Origin: Streptomyces sp. DI166
Lineage (GTDB): Bacteria; Actinomycetota; Actinomycetes; Streptomycetales; Streptomycetaceae
Assembly: GCF_900091315.1 (NCBI RefSeq)
Contig: NZ_FLSP01000056.1
Coordinates: forward strand, 1 to 55,436
DNA length: 55,436 bases
Direction of reading: 5' to 3'
A program made the position numbers and the translations under genes. Of this stretch, positions 10,945 to 18,507 are shown piece by piece. The notes under the pieces are model-generated. The model had not been told where the DNA came from, ran no database searches, and saw only the letters and a program-made list of their open reading frames with translations. Position 1 is the stretch's first letter. The number at the start of each line of letters is the position of its first letter.

Positions 10945-11724
10945 ATGGAACAGCACAGCCCTTCGATTCGCGCTCAAGCGGTCGCACTTATGCGCCAGGG
11001 CGTTCCGAATCGCACGGTCGCGGAGCAGCTCAACATCCCGCGAGGAACTATCGGTTGGTGGCGCAGCGAAGATCGCAGGATGCGTGGCGAGGCGTACACG
11101 GAGCCCACGGACTGTCCCAGATGCACGGGCCGCGAGTTCGACACAGTCTCGTATGCCTACCTGCTTGGCCTCTACCTGGGTGACGGCCACATCATCTCGA
11201 AGCGCAAGCAGCACCACCTGTCTGTCTATTGCAACGCCACGCAGACAGGTCTGATTGCCGCCGCTGCGGACGCGATGCGCAAGGTGATGCCGACCCCAAG
11301 CATTCAGCATCGCCACAAGCCGGGCTGCGTCGAGGTGAAGTCGTACACCAAGCATTGGATCTGCATGTTCCCGCAGCACGGCCCCGGCAAGAAGCACGAG
11401 CGCCGCATCGTGCTCGAATCCTGGCAGCGGGAGATCGTCGACGCTCACCCCTGGGAATTCGTTCGCGGTCTCATCCACTCCGACGGCTGTCGCACTACTA
11501 ACTGGACGACGCGCATCGTCCAAGGTGAGCACAAGCGCTACGAATACCCCCGCTACTTTTTCACCAACGTGTCCGACGACATCCGTCAGCTCTACACAGA
11601 CACCTTGGACAGTCTCGGCATCGAGTGGACGCACTGCACACGGAACGGCAACCCGTACAACATCTCCGTCGCCCGCAAAGCCTCCGTGGCCCTCATGGAC
11701 GAACACGTAGGCCCCAAGTACTGA
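10945..11724 (+). CDS. HTH-LAGLIDADG homing-endonuclease-like protein
   Basis: A 259-aa protein. Residues 6-36 form a resolvase/MarR-type helix-turn-helix (RAQAVALMRQG, then TVAEQLNIPRGTIGWW). A Cys pair CPRC sits at 57-60. Two LAGLIDADG-like helices follow: YLLGLYLGDG at 72-81 and FVRGLIHSDG at 172-181, each ending in the acidic residue expected for metal binding. Two motifs in one chain suggest a monomeric endonuclease. It is free-standing, not in an intron or intein, and lies just downstream of the odd tRNA. Base use is less GC-biased than in neighbours, suggesting transfer. It might instead be a DNA-binding regulator that has kept the fold; catalytic activity is unproven. Confidence 0.75.
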   Translation: MEQHSPSIRAQAVALMRQGVPNRTVAEQLNIPRGTIGWWRSEDRRMRGEAYTEPTDCPRCTGREFDTVSYAYLLGLYLGDGHIISKRKQHHLSVYCNATQTGLIAAAADAMRKVMPTPSIQHRHKPGCVEVKSYTKHWICMFPQHGPGKKHERRIVLESWQREIVDAHPWEFVRGLIHSDGCRTTNWTTRIVQGEHKRYEYPRYFFTNVSDDIRQLYTDTLDSLGIEWTHCTRNGNPYNISVARKASVALMDEHVGPKY

Positions 11725-11727
11725 CCC

Positions 11728-13164
11728 CTACCTCGGGCTGTCGTCCTCCCCGATGTGGTGGACGCGGACCATGTTGGTGGCTCCGGGGACGCCCGGGGGT
11801 GAGCCGGCGGTGATGATCACCGTGTCGCCCTTGCGGCAGCGGCCGTGTTTGAGGAGCAGGTCGTCGACCTGGGCGACCATGGCGTCGGTGGAGTCGACGT
11901 GGGGGCCGAGGAAGGTTTCCGTTCCCCAGGTGAGGCTGAGCTGGGAGCGGGTGGAGGCTTCCGGGGTGAAGGCGAGCAGTGGGATCGGTGAGCGGTAGCG
12001 GGACAGTCGGCGGGCGGTGTCTCCGGACTCGGTGAACGCGACCAGGTAGGTGGCGCCGAGGAAGTCGCCGATTTCGGCGGCGGCGCGGGCGACGGCGCCG
12101 CCCTGGGTGCGGGGTTTGTTGCGCTCGGTGAGGGGCGGCAGGCCTTGGGCAAGGAGGTCTTCCTCGGCGGCTTCGACGATCTTGGCCATGGTGCGTACGG
12201 TTTCGATGGCGTATTTGCCGACGCTGGTCTCGCCGGAGAGCATCACGGCGTCGGTGCCGTCGATGACGGCGTTGGCGACGTCGCTGGCTTCGGCTCGGGT
12301 GGGGCGGGAGTTATCGATCATCGAGTCGAGCATTTGGGTGGCGACGATGACGGGCTTGGCGTTGCGCTTGGCGAGTTTGATGGCGCGTTTTTGGACGATG
12401 GGTACCTGTTCCAGGGGCATTTCGACGCCGAGGTCGCCGCGGGCGACCATGATGCCGTCGAAGGCGGCGACGATGTCGTCGATGTTCTCGACGGCTTGCG
12501 GTTTCTCGACCTTGGCGATGACGGGCAGGCGGCGCCCCTCCTCGTCCATGATCCGGTGGACGTCTTCGATGTCCTTGCCGCTGCGGACGAAGGAGAGGGC
12601 GATGATGTCGAAGCCGGTGTGGAGGGCCCAGCGCAGGTCTTCCTCGTCCTTCTCGGAGAGGGCGGGGACGGAGACTGCGACGCCGGGGAGGTTGAGGCCC
12701 TTGTGGTCGGAGACCATGCCGCCTTCGACGACCGTGGTGCGGACGCGGGGTCCGTCGATGGCGGTGACTTCGAGGCAGACCTTGCCGTCGTCGACGAGGA
12801 TGCGTTCGCCGGGGGTGACGTCGGTGGCGAGGCCCTTGTAGGTTGTGCCGCAGCTTTCGCGGTCGCCCTCGGTGCCCTCTTCCACGGTGATGGTGAAGGT
12901 GTCGCCGCGTTCGAGGAGTACGGGTCCTTCGGTGAAGCGGCCGAGGCGGATCTTCGGGCCTTGAAGGTCGGCGAGGAGTCCGACGCTGCGGCCGGTCTCG
13001 TCGGACGCCTTGCGTACACGCCGGTAGCGCTCCTCGTGTTCGGCGTGTGTGCCGTGGCTGAGGTTGAAGCGGGCGATGTCCATTCCGGCGTCGACCAGTT
13101 CTTTGATCCGGTCGTAGGAGTCGGTGGCTGGGCCCAGGGTGCAGACGATTTTTGCTCGGCGCAT
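11728..13164 (-). CDS. pyk: Pyruvate kinase
   Basis: Glycolytic enzyme converting phosphoenolpyruvate and ADP to pyruvate and ATP. The 478-aa length is standard. It starts MRRAKIVCTLGPAT, carries RFNLSHG (substrate and K+ site) near residue 32, LADLQGPKIRLG near 65, and the Mg2+-binding VARGDLGVEMP near 240, followed by the C-terminal allosteric domain. Its stop lies 3 bp from the stop of the convergent endonuclease-like gene. An inverted repeat lies 54-80 bp upstream of its start. Confidence 0.96.
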   Translation of the reverse strand: MRRAKIVCTLGPATDSYDRIKELVDAGMDIARFNLSHGTHAEHEERYRRVRKASDETGRSVGLLADLQGPKIRLGRFTEGPVLLERGDTFTITVEEGTEGDRESCGTTYKGLATDVTPGERILVDDGKVCLEVTAIDGPRVRTTVVEGGMVSDHKGLNLPGVAVSVPALSEKDEEDLRWALHTGFDIIALSFVRSGKDIEDVHRIMDEEGRRLPVIAKVEKPQAVENIDDIVAAFDGIMVARGDLGVEMPLEQVPIVQKRAIKLAKRNAKPVIVATQMLDSMIDNSRPTRAEASDVANAVIDGTDAVMLSGETSVGKYAIETVRTMAKIVEAAEEDLLAQGLPPLTERNKPRTQGGAVARAAAEIGDFLGATYLVAFTESGDTARRLSRYRSPIPLLAFTPEASTRSQLSLTWGTETFLGPHVDSTDAMVAQVDDLLLKHGRCRKGDTVIITAGSPPGVPGATNMVRVHHIGEDDSPR

Positions 13165-13526
13165 GTTTCGACCCTAGGGCTTACCGATGGGTAGGGAATT
13201 GGGTCTGGGTGACGGGGCAACAACCTTTGAATGAAGGGTTGTTGGCCGGTGGTGAATTGTGCGCCGGGTCGCTCCGATGAGCGGAATGGGTGCGGAATCG
13301 GTCTACTGCCGTGGTGGCGGCGCGGGAGGGGTGGTGGGCGTGGTGATACGTCCCGCTCCGTCACTGCTTGGCGGGTTGTAAACGCGTCAACTCATAGGTT
13401 TGGACACCAGATCGAAACCTCCGGAGCCTGTTGCGGGTCGCCGTGTACGGGTCAGAATCTACGCGCGTCGGCGCGGGTCTCGACTCGTGATCTACGCGCG
13501 TCACGAACCATCCGGAGGAGATCCGC
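13165..13526. promoter_or_regulatory. Divergent pyk / nucleotidase intergenic region with repeats
   Basis: 362 bp without a gene. An inverted repeat CAACAACC (13218-13225) and GGTTGTTG (13237-13244) lies upstream of pyk and could be an operator. A direct repeat ATCTACGCGCGTC occurs at 13457-13469 and 13490-13502, exactly 33 bp apart (about three helical turns), just upstream of the nucleotidase start. GGAGGAG at about 13515 is the nucleotidase ribosome site. I see no Pho-box-like GTTCACC repeats. Confidence 0.45.
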
Positions 13527-15338
13527 ATGCCCCTGAACCGTCGGAAGTTCCTGAAGAAGTCGGCCGTGACCGGAGCGGGGGTCGCTCTGGCCGGCGCGGT
13601 GGCGGCGCCCTCCGCAGAGGCGGCCGAGGCCGCCAAGGGCAAGCGTCCGAAGCCGGCCAAGCGGTACTCCCTGACGGTCATGGGCACCACCGACCTGCAC
13701 GGCAACATCTTCAACTGGGACTACTTCAAGGACGCGGAGTACACGGACGCCAAGGGCAACGCGAAGGGCCTGGCTCGGGTCGCCACGCTGGTCGACCGGA
13801 TCCGCAAGGAGCGGGGCCGCGGCAACACGCTGCTGATCGACGCCGGTGACACGATTCAGGGCACCCCGCTGACGTACTACTACGCGAAGGTCGACCCGAT
13901 CACCGCTCCGGGTGGTCCGGTGCACCCGATGGCGCAGGCGATGAACGCCATCGGGTACGACGCGGTGGCGCTCGGCAACCACGAGTTCAATTACGGCATC
14001 GAGACGCTGCGCAAGTTCGAGGAGCAGTGCGACTTCCCGCTGCTCGGTGCGAACGCGCTGGACGCGAAGACGCTTCGGCCCGCCTTTCCGCCGTACTTCA
14101 TGAAGACGTTCCGGCCGAAGGGTGCCCCGCCGGTCAAGGTGGCCGTGCTCGGGCTCACGAACCCGGGCATCGCGATCTGGGACAAGGCGTACGTTCAGGG
14201 CAGGATGACCTTCCCGGGCCTTGAGGAGCAGGCCGCGAAGTGGGTGCCCAAGCTGCGGTCGATGGGCGCCGACGTGGTGATCGTGTCGGCGCACTCCGGC
14301 TCCTCCGGTACCTCCTCCTACGGTGACCAGCTGCCGTATGTGGAGAACTCGGCCGCGCTGGTCGCGCAGCAGGTGCCGGGGATCGACGCGATCCTGGTGG
14401 GCCACGCGCACACGGAGATCGCCGAGTTGAAGGTGACGAACGAGAAGACCGGGAAGACGGTCGTGCTGTCGGAGCCGCTCTGCTTCGCGCAGCGGCTGTC
14501 GCTGTTCGACATCGACCTGATCTTCAGCAGGGGCCGCTGGTCGGTGGAGTCGGTGGCGGCGAGCGTGCTGGACTCGAAGACGGTGCCGGACGACCCGAGG
14601 ATCACCAAGCTGCTGAAGGACGAGCACGCCTTGGTGGTGGAGTACGTCAACCAGGTGGTGGGTACCGCGACGGCGACGCTGACCACGGTGGACGCCCGGT
14701 ACAAGGACGCCCCGATCATCGACCTGATCACCAAGGTGCAGGAGGACGTGGTCAAGGCGGCGTTGGTGGGTACCGAGTATGTGGAGCTGCCGGTGATTTC
14801 GCAGGCGTCGCCGTTCTCGCGGACGTCGGAGATCCCGGCGGGCGAGGTGACCATCCGGGATCTGTCGAGCCTGTACGTGTACGACAACACCCTGGTCGCG
14901 AAGCTGATGACGGGTGCGCAGGTGCGGGCGTACCTGGAGTACTCGGCGGAGTACTTCGTGCAGACGGCGGCCGGGGCGCCGGTGGACGTGGAGAAGCTGA
15001 CGAACGCGAACGGCCGTCCGGACTACAACTACGACTATGTCTCGGGTCTGTCGTACGACATCGACATCGCCCAGCCGGTGGGGTCGCGGATCAAGAACCT
15101 CACTTTTGGCGGTGCCGCGCTGGACGACGCGCAGAAGTTCGTGTTCGCGGTGAACAACTACCGTGCCAATGGCGGTGGCGCGTTCCCGCATGTGGCTTCG
15201 GCGCCGGAGCTGTGGTCGGAGTCGACGGAGATCCGTACGCGGATCGCGGAGTGGGTCACGGCGAAGGGTGTGCTGGACCCGAAGGACTTCTCGTCGGTGG
15301 ACTGGAAGCTGACGCGGGACGGTACGCCGGTCTTCTAG
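13527..15338 (+). CDS. Tat-exported bifunctional metallophosphatase / 5'-nucleotidase
   Basis: Extracellular or wall-associated UshA/CpdB-type phosphoesterase, 603 aa. The N-terminus has the twin-arginine motif RRKFLKKS (residues 5-12) and an AxA-like cleavage zone, so it is exported folded. The calcineurin-like metal motifs follow in order: GTTDLHGN near residue 53, DAGDTIQG near 109, GNHEFNYG near 152 and GHAHTEI near 293. A C-terminal 5'-nucleotidase domain begins around residue 370. The likely role is to strip phosphate from external nucleotides. GGAGGAG precedes the ATG. It converges on the N-hydroxylase gene with 15 bp between stops. Confidence 0.93.
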   Translation: MPLNRRKFLKKSAVTGAGVALAGAVAAPSAEAAEAAKGKRPKPAKRYSLTVMGTTDLHGNIFNWDYFKDAEYTDAKGNAKGLARVATLVDRIRKERGRGNTLLIDAGDTIQGTPLTYYYAKVDPITAPGGPVHPMAQAMNAIGYDAVALGNHEFNYGIETLRKFEEQCDFPLLGANALDAKTLRPAFPPYFMKTFRPKGAPPVKVAVLGLTNPGIAIWDKAYVQGRMTFPGLEEQAAKWVPKLRSMGADVVIVSAHSGSSGTSSYGDQLPYVENSAALVAQQVPGIDAILVGHAHTEIAELKVTNEKTGKTVVLSEPLCFAQRLSLFDIDLIFSRGRWSVESVAASVLDSKTVPDDPRITKLLKDEHALVVEYVNQVVGTATATLTTVDARYKDAPIIDLITKVQEDVVKAALVGTEYVELPVISQASPFSRTSEIPAGEVTIRDLSSLYVYDNTLVAKLMTGAQVRAYLEYSAEYFVQTAAGAPVDVEKLTNANGRPDYNYDYVSGLSYDIDIAQPVGSRIKNLTFGGAALDDAQKFVFAVNNYRANGGGAFPHVASAPELWSESTEIRTRIAEWVTAKGVLDPKDFSSVDWKLTRDGTPVF

Positions 15339-15353
15339 CGGCCTGGGTCGGCC

Positions 15354-16763
15354 TCAGATTCCGTCGAGGAGTGGCGTCAGTGTGCTGGGGCGTCGCGCGG
15401 GCGGGATCTGGGGCCGTGGTGTTTCCAGGCCGAAGGTGGTGAACGCGGTGCGGGCCGGCAGGGGGTAGGTCTCCTTGCCGGTCAGGGAGTTGAGGATGGT
15501 GGCGCTGCGCCAGGCGGCGAGGCCGAGGTCGGGGGTGCCGACGCCGTGGGTGTGGCGTTCGGCGTTCTGGACGTAGATGTTGCAGCCGGTGCCGGTGACC
15601 GTGGGGTCGAGGGCGAGCCGGTAGTGCTCGTCGATGCGGGGGCGGTCGCGGCTGTCGCGGCGCAGGTAGGGGTCGAGTCCGGCGAGGAGGCGGTCGAGGG
15701 GGCGTTCGCGGTAGCCGGTGGCGAGGACGACGGCGTCGGTGGTGAGCCGGGAGCGGGTGTTCTGCTCGATGTGCTCCAGGTGCAGTTCGAGTTTGGTGGT
15801 GGCGATCCGTCCGGCGGTGCGCACCCGGACGCCCGGTGTGAGTACGGTGTCGGGCCAACCGCCGTGCAGGGTGCGGCGGTAGAGCTCGTCGTGGATGGCG
15901 GCGAGGGTGTCGGCGTCGATGCCTTTGTGGAGTTGCCATTGGGTGGTGATGAGGCGGTCGCGTACGGATTCGGTGAGGGCGTGGAAGTAGCGGGTGTAGT
16001 CGGGGGTGAAGTGTTCGAGGCCGAGTTTTGAGTACTCCATGGGCGCGAAGGCCTCGGTGCGGCCGATCCAGTGGAGGCGTTCGCGGCCGTGGGGGCGGGC
16101 GCGGAGCAGGTCGAGGAAGACTTCGGCGCCGGACTGGCCGGAGCCGACGACGGTGATGTGTTCGGCGGTGAGTAGTTCGGCGCGGTGGGTGAGGTAGTCG
16201 GCGGCGTGGATGACGGGGACGCCGGGTGCTTCGACGAGGGGTTTGAGCGGGTCGGGGATGTAGGGCTCGGTGCCGATGCCGAGGGCGATGTTGCGGGTGT
16301 AGGTGCGGCCGAGGGCCTCGGCCTCGCCGTCGGTGTCGAGTTGGGTGAAGTCGACTTCGAACACGTCGCGTTCGGGGTTGAAGCGGACGGCGTCGACTTG
16401 GTGGCCGAAGTGGAGGGCGGGGAGGTTTTCGGCGACCCAGCGGCAGTAGGCGTCGTATTCGGCGCGTTGGATGTGGAAGCGTTCGGCGAAGTAGAAGGGG
16501 AAGAGCCGGTCGCGGTTTTTGAGGTGGTTGAGGAAGGTCCAGGGGCTGGCGGGGTCGACGAGGGTGACGAGGTCGGCGAGGAAGGGGACTTGGATGGTGG
16601 CGCCGTCGATGAGGAGTCCGGGGTGCCAGTCGAAGGCGGGGCGCTGGTCGTAGAAGACGGTGTCGAGTTCGGCGAGTGGGTGGGCGAGGGCGGCGAGGGA
16701 GAGGTTGAACGGGCCGATGCCGATGCCGACCAGGTCGCGGGGGGTGTCGGGGGTGGGGCTCAT
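15354..16763 (-). CDS. Lysine/ornithine-type amine N-monooxygenase (IucD/SidA/PvdA family)
   Basis: Flavin- and NADPH-dependent N-hydroxylase of 469 aa, the usual size for enzymes that make hydroxamate building blocks for siderophores. The FAD motif is GIGIGPFNLSLAALAHP near residue 13, the NADPH motif VVGSGQSGAEVF near 207, and the C-terminal ATGY motif near 345 (VVLATGYRERP). Its ATG overlaps the stop of the upstream decarboxylase gene by 4 bp, so the pair is coupled. The likely substrate is therefore the decarboxylase product, an alkyl diamine such as cadaverine or putrescine, by analogy with DesB. No siderophore synthetase or transporter lies nearby. Confidence 0.9.
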   Translation of the reverse strand: MSPTPDTPRDLVGIGIGPFNLSLAALAHPLAELDTVFYDQRPAFDWHPGLLIDGATIQVPFLADLVTLVDPASPWTFLNHLKNRDRLFPFYFAERFHIQRAEYDAYCRWVAENLPALHFGHQVDAVRFNPERDVFEVDFTQLDTDGEAEALGRTYTRNIALGIGTEPYIPDPLKPLVEAPGVPVIHAADYLTHRAELLTAEHITVVGSGQSGAEVFLDLLRARPHGRERLHWIGRTEAFAPMEYSKLGLEHFTPDYTRYFHALTESVRDRLITTQWQLHKGIDADTLAAIHDELYRRTLHGGWPDTVLTPGVRVRTAGRIATTKLELHLEHIEQNTRSRLTTDAVVLATGYRERPLDRLLAGLDPYLRRDSRDRPRIDEHYRLALDPTVTGTGCNIYVQNAERHTHGVGTPDLGLAAWRSATILNSLTGKETYPLPARTAFTTFGLETPRPQIPPARRPSTLTPLLDGI

Positions 16764-18421
16764 CGGGGGGTGGTTCCTTCCACGAGGTGCAGCAGGGCGG
16801 CCAGGTCGCCGGTGCCGGTGTGGGGGTTGAGGAGGGTGGCCTTGAGCCAGAGCCGGCCGTCGAGGCGGGCCCGGCCGAGGACGGCGCGGCCGTCGGTGAG
16901 CAGGGTGCGGCGTACGGCGGCGACGGTGTCGTCGGTGGCGGTGCGGGGGCGGAAGAGGACCGTGCTGATGGTGGGCCGGTCGTAGAGTTCGAAGCGGGGG
17001 TGGTGGTCGATCATCTCGGCGAATTCCTCGGCGCGGGCGCAGACTTGGTCGACGAGGCTGCCGATGCCGGTGCGGCCGAGGGTCTTGAGGGTGACGGCGA
17101 TCTTGAGGGCGTCCGCGCGGCGGGTGGTGCGCAGGGAGCGGCCGAGGAGGTCGGGGATTCCGGCTTCGGTGTCGTCGTCGGCGTTGAGGTAGTCGGCGCG
17201 GTGGTGGAGGGCGGCGAGGTCGTGGGGGTCGCGGACGGCGAGGATGCCGGCGGCGATGGGCTGCCAGCCGAGTTTGTGCAGGTCGAGGGTGACGGTGGCG
17301 GCGGATGCGAGGCCTGCGAGTTTGGGGCGGTGGCGGTCGCTGAAGAGGAGGCCGCCGCCGTAGGCCGCGTCGATGTGGAGGCGGGCGTGGTGCTGCTCGC
17401 AGAGTCTGGCGATCTCTGGGAGGGGGTCGATGAGGCCGGCGTCGGTGGTTCCGGCGGTGGCGGCGACGAGGTGGGGGCCGGGGAGGTGGGTGAGTGCCTC
17501 GTCGAGGGCGGCGGGGTCGAGGGTGCCGGCGGGGGCGGGGACGACGACGGGGTCGGGCATGCCCAGCAGCCAGGCGGCTCTGGGGAGGGAGTGGTGGGCG
17601 TTGGCGCCGTGGATGAGGCGGGTGCCGGGGTGTGCCTCGCGGGCGAGGAGCAGGGCGAGCTGATTGGACTCGGTACCGCCGGTGGTGACGAGGGCGTCCG
17701 GGGCCGTGTCGCCTGGGTCTGTGCCGTCTGTGTGTGTGCCGTCTGTGTCTGTGCCGTCTGTGTGTGTGCCGGGGGCGTGTGGTGCCGTGCCGTGGCTCGG
17801 GGTCACCGTGGGGGTGGGTTCGCCCACCCGCGCTCGCGGGGCACCGCCCGCGCCCGCCCGTGCCGCCCCAGCGGCACGACTGCCCGCGGTCTGAACAGCG
17901 GTGTCGGCGCTCTCGGCCTCCGCGGCTTGAGCAGCGGTGGCCTCCGCGGCACCCGCGGCTTGAGCAGCCGTGGCGGATGTGGCCTCCGTGGCACCCGCGG
18001 CTGGAGCAGCGGTGTCGGCGGCTGCTGCTGGAGGGAACGTCAGGGCCGCCAGTTGTCTGGTGAGTAGGGATTCCAGGGTTGAGGCTGCTGGGGATTGGTC
18101 CCAGGAGTCCAGGGACTGGTTCAGGGTGTTGGTGGCCAGGTCCGCTGCTACGGCCTCGGGGAGGGGTGGGCAGTGGAGGTGGGCTGTGCAGTGGGGGTGG
18201 GTGGGGTCGGCCGAGCCCTCGGTGAGGGCTCGGGTCAGGGTGTGGAGGGCGTTGGCGTCGCCCTTCTCCGGGAGGATGGCGCCCACTGCCTCCCGGAGGC
18301 GGGCGGCCACCGCCTCCGGGCCGCCCGGGGGCAGGGGGCCGCCCCGGGCCCGGGTGCCGGTGGTCAGGGCGTCGAGGACCACGGCGAGCAGGGGACCCAG
18401 GGCGGGAGGCGGCGTGTTCAT
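16760..18421 (-). CDS. PLP-dependent group II decarboxylase with a low-complexity insertion
   Basis: Fold type I decarboxylase of the L-2,4-diaminobutyrate/DesA-like group, 553 aa. The PLP Lys is in TVTLDLHKLGWQP and the cofactor-contacting Asp in HIDAAYGGGLLFSD. Between the N-terminal part (ending near residue 146) and the catalytic TTGGTESNQLALL lies about 110 residues of Ala/Thr/Glu/Gly repeats, including a Thr/Asp/His stretch encoded by a 15-bp tandem repeat. I chose the ATG at 18421 (MNTPPPALG); the open frame extends upstream without a ribosome site. It is co-transcribed with the N-monooxygenase, which suggests it supplies the diamine. Confidence 0.85.
   Translation of the reverse strand: MNTPPPALGPLLAVVLDALTTGTRARGGPLPPGGPEAVAARLREAVGAILPEKGDANALHTLTRALTEGSADPTHPHCTAHLHCPPLPEAVAADLATNTLNQSLDSWDQSPAASTLESLLTRQLAALTFPPAAAADTAAPAAGATEATSATAAQAAGAAEATAAQAAEAESADTAVQTAGSRAAGAARAGAGGAPRARVGEPTPTVTPSHGTAPHAPGTHTDGTDTDGTHTDGTDPGDTAPDALVTTGGTESNQLALLLAREAHPGTRLIHGANAHHSLPRAAWLLGMPDPVVVPAPAGTLDPAALDEALTHLPGPHLVAATAGTTDAGLIDPLPEIARLCEQHHARLHIDAAYGGGLLFSDRHRPKLAGLASAATVTLDLHKLGWQPIAAGILAVRDPHDLAALHHRADYLNADDDTEAGIPDLLGRSLRTTRRADALKIAVTLKTLGRTGIGSLVDQVCARAEEFAEMIDHHPRFELYDRPTISTVLFRPRTATDDTVAAVRRTLLTDGRAVLGRARLDGRLWLKATLLNPHTGTGDLAALLHLVEGTTPR
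17721..17771. repeat. 15-bp tandem repeat inside the decarboxylase gene
   Basis: Three full units of GTGCCGTCTGTGTNT (plus strand; 17721-17735, 17736-17750, 17751-17765) and a partial fourth. In the protein they encode GTHTD / GTDTD / GTHTD. Unit length is a multiple of three, so copy-number changes keep the frame. Confidence 0.9.
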
Positions 18422-18507
18422 GGCTTCCAGCTTGTACGCCGATGAGGCGTCGTGTCCGAAAAGCCCGGGGTTCGGAACCCGAAAGAGGGTATGTACGGGC
18501 CGCCCCG

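Noticed and set aside
10767..11724. tRNA as the attachment site of an integrated element
   Set aside because: I saw no integrase and no second copy of the tRNA 3' end (GTGGGTTCGAATCCCAC) downstream in the window.
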